Shown here in pieces: positions 59,704 to 64,000 of a stretch of DNA of 64,000 nt. A program made the translations under genes and the position numbers. A model generated the notes under the pieces. It was not told where the DNA came from. It worked only from the letters and a program-made list of their open reading frames with translations, and made no database searches. The stretch covers positions 6,634,001 to 6,698,000 of the forward strand of contig NZ_CP109027.1 in assembly GCF_036226885.1 (NCBI RefSeq). The letters run 5' to 3'. Every line of letters starts with the position of its first letter. Position 1 is the first letter of the stretch. The DNA comes from Streptomyces sp. NBC_00663 (GTDB taxonomy: Bacteria > Actinomycetota > Actinomycetes > Streptomycetales > Streptomycetaceae).

Positions 59704-60489
59704 ATGCGCGATCTTGGGGTGGGGTTCAGGTACCTCCTGAAGGGCCAGCGGTGGGTGGCCCGGCACGGCAAGCAGTACGAGTTCGGGCTGATCCCGGGGC
59801 TCATCACCCTCGTTCTCTACGGGGCGGCCCTGGTGTCGCTCGCGATCTGGGGCGATGACTTCACCGGCTGGGCGACGCCGTTCGCCGACGACTGGTCGAG
59901 CCCCTGGCTGGGGCTCTTCCGCGGTCTCCTCACCGTCTTGCTGTGGGCGCTCGCCCTGCTCCTCGCGGTTCTCACCTTCACGGCGGTCACGCTCCTGATA
60001 GGCCAGCCCTTCTACGAGAGCCTCTCGGAGAAGGTCGACCGTGACGTGTCCCCGGACGGCACCGCTCCCGAGTCCCACCTCCCGCTCTGGCGTGAGCTGT
60101 GGATCTCGGCGCGGGACAGTCTGCGGATCCTCTTCCGCGCCCTGCTGTGGGGCGTCCTGCTCTTCGGCCTCGGCTTCGTCCCGTTCGTCGGGCAGACGGT
60201 CGTCCCCGTCCTCGGCTTCTTCGTCACCGGCTTCTTCCTCACCGAGGAACTCGTCGCCGTCGCGATGCAGCGCCGTGGCGTCGAACTCCGCGACCGGCTC
60301 GCCCTGTTGCGCTCCCGCAAGACCCTGGTCTGGGGCTTCGGCACGCCCCTGGGCCTGGCCTTCCTGGTCCCGTTCGTCGCGGTGTTCCTGATGCCGGGCG
60401 CGGTCGCGGGCGCCACCCTCATGGCCCGCGAGCTGCTGGGTGAAGAGACACGGGACGACTCCAACGACGCAGAGGAAGTCACCTCTTGA
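59704..60489 (+). CDS. EI24-domain (CysZ-like) membrane protein
   Basis: 261 residues with about four to five long hydrophobic helices: 'GLIPGLITLVLYGAALVSLAIW', 'LLTVLLWALALLLAVLTFTAVTLLI', 'FRALLWGVLLFGLGFVPFVGQTVVPVLGFFVTGFFLTEEL' and 'FGTPLGLAFLVPFVAVFLMPGA'. The 'GQPFYESLSEKVD' block is typical of EI24/CysZ proteins, some of which carry sulfate. TAGAGT six bases before ATG 59704 suggests a leaderless transcript. The stop overlaps the LysE gene start (TTGA). Confidence 0.88.
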   Translation: MRDLGVGFRYLLKGQRWVARHGKQYEFGLIPGLITLVLYGAALVSLAIWGDDFTGWATPFADDWSSPWLGLFRGLLTVLLWALALLLAVLTFTAVTLLIGQPFYESLSEKVDRDVSPDGTAPESHLPLWRELWISARDSLRILFRALLWGVLLFGLGFVPFVGQTVVPVLGFFVTGFFLTEELVAVAMQRRGVELRDRLALLRSRKTLVWGFGTPLGLAFLVPFVAVFLMPGAVAGATLMARELLGEETRDDSNDAEEVTS

Positions 60490-61100
60490 CCGAGATACTC
60501 GCCGTCGCCGTCATCACCGTCCTGGCCGTCATCGCCCCCGGCGCCGACTTCGCCATGGTCGTCCGCAACAGCTACCTCCACGGCCGCCGCACCGGAGTGC
60601 TGGCCGCGACCGGCGTCGCCGCCGGCGTCCTGGTGCACGTCACCTACACGATGCTCGGCGTGGGCCTGTTGATCGCCTCCTCCACCTTCCTGTTCACGAT
60701 CATCAAGCTGGTCGGCGCGGCCTACCTCGTCTACATCGGCGTCCGCACCTTCCGCGCCCGCGGCGAGGTGGAGGTGGACCTGGAGACCCGGTCGGACCTC
60801 ACCCCGCTCCAGGCCCTGCGCTCCGGCTTCCTCACCAACGTCCTCAACCCCAAGACGACCCTCTTCGTCGTCTCGACCTTCGCCCAGGTCGTCAGCCCCG
60901 GCACCCCGGTCTACCGGCAGGTGGGCTACGGCCTGTTCATGTCGCTGGCCCACCTGCTGTGGTTCGGCGTCGTCGCGGTCTTCTTCTCGCACGACCGGAT
61001 GCGCACCCTCATGCTGCGCGGCCAGAAGATCCTCAACAAGGTGATCGGTTCGGTCCTGGCCGGCCTCGGCATCAGCCTCGCGTTCGCTCCGTCGCACTGA
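60486..61100 (+). CDS. LysE-family amino-acid/metabolite exporter
   Basis: 204 residues, six transmembrane helices. RhtB/LysE signature 'PGADFAMVVRNSYLHGRRTGVLAATGVAAGVLVHVTYTMLGVGLLI' and 'LTNVLNPKTTLFVVSTFAQVV'. TTG 60486 is used because it overlaps the EI24 stop (TTGA) and has AGAGGAAG upstream. Exports amino acids or homoserine-type metabolites. Its 3' end overlaps the convergent C15-peptidase-like gene by 29 bases. Confidence 0.88.
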   Translation: MTEILAVAVITVLAVIAPGADFAMVVRNSYLHGRRTGVLAATGVAAGVLVHVTYTMLGVGLLIASSTFLFTIIKLVGAAYLVYIGVRTFRARGEVEVDLETRSDLTPLQALRSGFLTNVLNPKTTLFVVSTFAQVVSPGTPVYRQVGYGLFMSLAHLLWFGVVAVFFSHDRMRTLMLRGQKILNKVIGSVLAGLGISLAFAPSH

Positions 61101-62316
61101 CGGCGACCGTCAGGATCGCCCTCACCTGCGCGATGATGTCGAGCCGGTTCGCCACGAACTCCGGGTCGGTCACCTCGGTGGTGTTCCCGGCCCCGAACTC
61201 CAGCACGGGCGTGTGCACATGCCCGCCCGGCAGCCGGTCCCGCAGTCCGAGCCGGTCCCGCAACAGCGTGGCCCGGTAGGCGATCTCGTTGGAGAGGTAG
61301 TTCCCGCCGCCTCCCGCCCGGGCCGTCGACCCCTCGGTCGGCCCGTCCGGACGGACGACCGGATCGGTCCCTCCGGCCGGTATCTCGGTCACGCCCGTGT
61401 TGTCGTAGACGGGGAACCGGCCGGTGGTCGCGGCCACGATGTCCTTGTACGGCAGGGTCGTCGTCGTCCACTGCGGCTGCGAGGACGGATCGGCGACCGG
61501 CACGGTCTCCGTCCGGCTCACGTTCTCGTTGTCCGGGAACCCGCCCCGCCAGGCCCCGTTGGTCCGCTCGACGTCGAACCGGCCGACCCGCCCCTGGCTG
61601 ACGGTCGTGAAGAGATCGACCTTCTTCAGATACGGCCGCAGCGTCCGCTCCACCGTGCCGTCGGCGAAGTCCTGCCAGCGCACCGGGAACAGGGCGGTCT
61701 CCACCCGCGCGGGCCCGTCCGCCGTCTGGATCACCGTCCCGTCGAGCGCGAGCGCGGTCGCCCCGGACGGGTTGGAGATCCGGATGTCCCGGTCGAGCGT
61801 GAACGGATCGAAGCCGGTGACGAGAACCCGCTTGCCGCCCTTGTCCGGATAGCGGATGTCGGTCTGCCCTCGCGAGGTCCGCTCCAACTGGTCCAGCAGC
61901 GCGACCCGTCGGCGGTCACTCAGCCCGAACCCCGGCTCCCAGCCCCGCACTTCCCTGGTCATCCCCAACCGCGCCCAGTACAACGGCCGATCGTCGTCCC
62001 GGCTCAGATCCCCACGGGCAGGCCCGCGCCCCTGCGCCCGGTCCACCGCCCGCTCCCACAGCGCCGACCCCTCGCGTACGACGATCCGGCGGGCCTGCGC
62101 GTAGGAGCGCGCCGACCCGAGCGCCTCGGCGAACTCCGGTGCCACGTCGTCGAATCCGGACCGTACGAGGATCTCCTGCGGCACCGCCTGGTCGAGCCGC
62201 TGCTCCTCGACGTCCTCGGCGGTGGCGGTGGCCGCCTGTGCCGGGTGCGGGGCGGCCGTGAGTCCGGCCAGCAGGGCGAATCCGAGGACGCCGATCCGAA
62301 CACGTAGGGAAGTCAC
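61072..62316 (-). CDS. secreted pyroglutamyl-peptidase (C15) homologue with Ser for the catalytic Cys
   Basis: 414 residues: Sec signal (about 1-28), an ~130-residue N-terminal extension, then the C15 domain with 'VLVTGFDPF' (165-172), 'VSQGRVGRFDVER' (catalytic-type E250), 'GGNYLSNEIAYRA' (338-348) and 'GGHVHTPVLE' (His 366/368). In classical pyroglutamyl peptidase I the motif is YxCN or FVCN with a nucleophilic cysteine; here the position is S342. Cytoplasmic C15 enzymes are ~215 residues, so both the secretion and the extension are unusual. Extended C15-like secreted proteins are found in Streptomyces. Confidence 0.82.
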   Translation of the reverse strand: MTSLRVRIGVLGFALLAGLTAAPHPAQAATATAEDVEEQRLDQAVPQEILVRSGFDDVAPEFAEALGSARSYAQARRIVVREGSALWERAVDRAQGRGPARGDLSRDDDRPLYWARLGMTREVRGWEPGFGLSDRRRVALLDQLERTSRGQTDIRYPDKGGKRVLVTGFDPFTLDRDIRISNPSGATALALDGTVIQTADGPARVETALFPVRWQDFADGTVERTLRPYLKKVDLFTTVSQGRVGRFDVERTNGAWRGGFPDNENVSRTETVPVADPSSQPQWTTTTLPYKDIVAATTGRFPVYDNTGVTEIPAGGTDPVVRPDGPTEGSTARAGGGGNYLSNEIAYRATLLRDRLGLRDRLPGGHVHTPVLEFGAGNTTEVTDPEFVANRLDIIAQVRAILTVAVSATERTRG

Positions 62317-62422
62317 GGGAGTTCAGCCTCCGGTTGGTGGGGGGAGTGGGCCGAGTATCGCGTGACGGAAGTGGTCTACGCCATGGGGCGTGACTGGGGA
62401 GAGGCGGCACCGTGCCCCAGCC

Positions 62423-62455
62423 AGGGGCGCGGGGAACTGCGCGACCGGCCCCCAC
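62423..62455 (+). repeat. Streptomyces GC-rich intergenic repeat, copy 4
   Basis: The same element as at 10043 with a single A-to-G change near the right end. It lies between the LysR gene end (62467) and the start region of the C15-like gene (62316). Confidence 0.9.
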
Positions 62456-62466
62456 CGGCCCGCAGA

Positions 62467-63414
62467 TCAGTCACGGCGCGCGCCCCCCTCAACGATCCGC
62501 CCCGCCCCCTCCCTCAACGCCCCCACGAACGCCTCCACCACCGGCGCCACCACCCGCCCCCGTACCGTCGCCGCATACACCGCCCGAGCCGGCCCCCCTT
62601 CATCCAACACCGGCACCAGAAAGACATCCGACCGCACCGACCCCGCCGCCAGCGCCGGCACCAACGTCACCCCCAGCCCCGCCGCCACATACCCCTGCTT
62701 GGCCGTCCACTCGGCGACGACATGCGCGACCCGAGGCCGGAACCCCTCCCGCAGAGCCGCGTCCAGCAGCGTCCCCTCCGGACGCGCGCTCCCCGAGATC
62801 CACTCCGCGTCGGCGAACCGACCGAGCCGCACCGGGCCGCCTCCCGCCAGCGGATGGTCGGCAGGGACGGCGACATACAGGGACTCGTCGAGGAGGTGGT
62901 GGAGGTCGTACGACTCCAACGGCGGACGCCCCGTCGTCGAGACGACCGCCAGGTCCAGATGGCCGGCGCTCAGCCGCTCCAGGAGCCCGGGCGTGAGGCC
63001 CTCCTCCCGGGCGACCCGCACCTTCGGATGCCGGACCCGGAACGCGGCCAGCGCCTGCGGCACCAGCGCCGCGTCGGCCGTCGCGAACGCCCCGAACCGC
63101 AGCCGCCCGCCCGCGAGGTGACGCAGGGCCGCCAGCTCCCGCCCGGCTCCGTGCAGCGTCTGGACGACGGTCTCCGCGTACGGCACGAGCACCCGTCCGG
63201 CCTCGGTGAGCCGGACGCCCCGCGGGAGCCGGTCGAAGAGCGGGGCACCGCCCAGCGCCGCCTCCAGGGAGGAGATCTGCCGGGAGACGGCGGACTGGGT
63301 CCAGCCGAGGTTCCGCGCGGCGACCGTGAAGGACCCCTGCCCGGCCACCTCCAGGAACGCCCGCAGCCAGACGGTCGAGAGGTCGGGCGTCCCCGGTTCA
63401 TGCGGTTTCGGCAT
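62467..63414 (-). CDS. LysR-family transcriptional regulator
   Basis: 315 residues from ATG 63414 (ATG 63423 is an equal candidate). HTH: 'LRAFLEVAGQGSFTVAARNLGWTQSAVSRQISSLEAALGGAPLFDRLPRGVRLTEAGRVLV'. The effector domain has 'GRLRFGAFATADAALVPQALAAF' and 'VVAEWTAKQGYVAAGLGVTLVPALA'. It is divergent from the dehydrogenase gene at 63474, only about 50-60 bases away, which it probably controls in standard LysR fashion. Confidence 0.93.
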   Translation of the reverse strand: MPKPHEPGTPDLSTVWLRAFLEVAGQGSFTVAARNLGWTQSAVSRQISSLEAALGGAPLFDRLPRGVRLTEAGRVLVPYAETVVQTLHGAGRELAALRHLAGGRLRFGAFATADAALVPQALAAFRVRHPKVRVAREEGLTPGLLERLSAGHLDLAVVSTTGRPPLESYDLHHLLDESLYVAVPADHPLAGGGPVRLGRFADAEWISGSARPEGTLLDAALREGFRPRVAHVVAEWTAKQGYVAAGLGVTLVPALAAGSVRSDVFLVPVLDEGGPARAVYAATVRGRVVAPVVEAFVGALREGAGRIVEGGARRD

Positions 63415-63436
63415 GGCAGCCATGCTAGACATTCGC

Positions 63437-63466
63437 TTGTCGCATCGGTTCCCCGCCGCATAGCGT
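63437..63466 (+). promoter_or_regulatory. promoter of the dehydrogenase gene, likely leaderless
   Basis: TTGTCG (63437-63442) and TAGCGT (63461-63466) are 18 bases apart, and the ATG at 63474 begins 7 bases after the -10. Transcription would therefore start at or next to the A of ATG. No ribosome site is present, in agreement. Confidence 0.65.
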
Positions 63467-63473
63467 CGTCGCC

Positions 63474-64000
63474 ATGGAGCACATCGCATTCCTGGGCCTC
63501 GGACACATGGGCGCCCCCATGGCCCGCCGACTCCTCGCCGCGGGCCACCCGTTGACCGTCTGGAACCGCACCGCCGAGAAGACCGCGCCCCTCGTCGCCG
63601 AGGGCGCCGGCGCGGCCGCTTCGCCCGCCGACGCCGTACGGGACGCCGACGTCGTGATCACGATGCTGGCCGGTCCGGAGGCGCTCGACGAGGTCACGGA
63701 CGCCGTCGCGCCGGCCCTGCGTCCCGGCATCCACTGGATCGAGATGTCCACGGTCGGCCCGGACGCCGTACGCCAACTCGCCGACCGCGTCGGCGAGTTC
63801 GTCACCCTCGTCGACGCCCCCGTCATGGGCAGCACCGACAAGGCCGCCGCGGGCACCCTCGGCATCCTCGCCGGCGGCGACCCGACCGGTGTCGCCCACG
63901 TCCTCGCCCGTCTCGGCAGCGTCACCCGCACCGGGCCGCTCGGTACCGGCGCCGCCCTCAAGCTGGTCCTCAACGCGTCCGTCATCACCGGCATCGCCGT
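63474..64000 (+). CDS. 3-hydroxyisobutyrate dehydrogenase-like NAD(P)-binding protein, 3' end outside window
   Basis: 176 residues visible, frame open at the window end. N-terminal Rossmann motif 'IAFLGLGHMGAPMARRLLAAGHPLTVWNRTAEK' (GxGxMG) and substrate-binding 'VDAPVMGSTDKAAAGTLGILAGG' are diagnostic of the beta-hydroxyacid dehydrogenase family. The catalytic lysine region begins 'GTGAALKLVLNASVITG' (K near residue 163). It oxidises or reduces a short hydroxyacid or acts as an imine reductase-like enzyme. Likely regulated by the divergent LysR protein. Confidence 0.92.
   Translation, partial: MEHIAFLGLGHMGAPMARRLLAAGHPLTVWNRTAEKTAPLVAEGAGAAASPADAVRDADVVITMLAGPEALDEVTDAVAPALRPGIHWIEMSTVGPDAVRQLADRVGEFVTLVDAPVMGSTDKAAAGTLGILAGGDPTGVAHVLARLGSVTRTGPLGTGAALKLVLNASVITGIA

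Overview
The window reads as Streptomyces (or a very close relative) chromosome. GC content is very high, GTG starts are common, many genes are coupled by 4-base ATGA or GTGA overlaps, twin-arginine and lipoprotein signals are frequent, and four copies of a ~33-base GC-rich intergenic repeat typical of Streptomyces are present. I see no rRNA, tRNA, CRISPR array, insertion sequence or phage module.

Layout. 1-3103: a minus-strand cell-surface glycan set (start of an unknown gene, SAM methyltransferase, GT4 glycosyltransferase, DUF3068 protein). 3148-9: a perfect long inverted repeat, a 50-residue membrane peptide and a PucR-type regulator. 4.7-8.1 kb: two TerD-family stress proteins, one fused to a PD-(D/E)XK nuclease-like domain. 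8.3-10 kb: IclR regulator plus SMP-30 lactonase. 10.1-13.3 kb: a tightly overlapping triad of ImmA/IrrE-like metalloprotease, MAB_1171c-type membrane protein and FAD oxidoreductase. 13.5-19.3 kb: arabinan operon (binding-protein ABC importer, GH43 arabinanase, GH51 arabinofuranosidase). 19.3-23.1 kb: secreted propeller-like protein and a GH35 homologue that has lost both catalytic glutamates. 23.2-24.7 kb: cysteine-less Rrf2 regulator and TauE/SafE exporter. 25-32.4 kb: mostly small secreted or accessory genes, including an Imm-like/Rpn nuclease pair and a frameshifted DUF3500 lipoprotein gene. 32.5-35 kb: a second arabinan-degrading pair (GH43 and GH43-CBM13). 35-36.6 kb: aminotransferase. 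36.7-51.5 kb: a galactose/sugar-acid block with a ChvE-MmsA-MmsB importer, galactose mutarotase, alcohol dehydrogenase, enolase-superfamily dehydratase, LacI regulator and a YtfQ-YtfR-YtfT-YjfF galactofuranose-type importer. 51.6-64 kb: mixed housekeeping genes (SCO2400-like, MarR/reductase, Ohr, serine hydrolase, M14 peptidase, EI24, LysE, C15 peptidase homologue, LysR, and a 3-hydroxyisobutyrate dehydrogenase-like gene cut by the window end).

Most striking observation. Six promoters spread over 38 kb (8.3, 13.5, 32.5, 42.95, 45.3 and 46.6 kb) carry the same 16-base imperfect palindrome, consensus GTTCGANATTTCGGAC. In five cases two clear copies sit exactly 19 bases apart. At four of the promoters a -35/-10 pair lies 2-3 bases upstream of the first site, and three of these have the same -10 hexamer, TACGGT. 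The targets are the iclR gene itself, both arabinan operons, the sugar-acid dehydratase operon, the ChvE importer operon and the galactofuranose-type importer. I infer a single local regulon, probably run by the IclR protein, that coordinates arabinan/galactan breakdown, uptake and oxidative catabolism.
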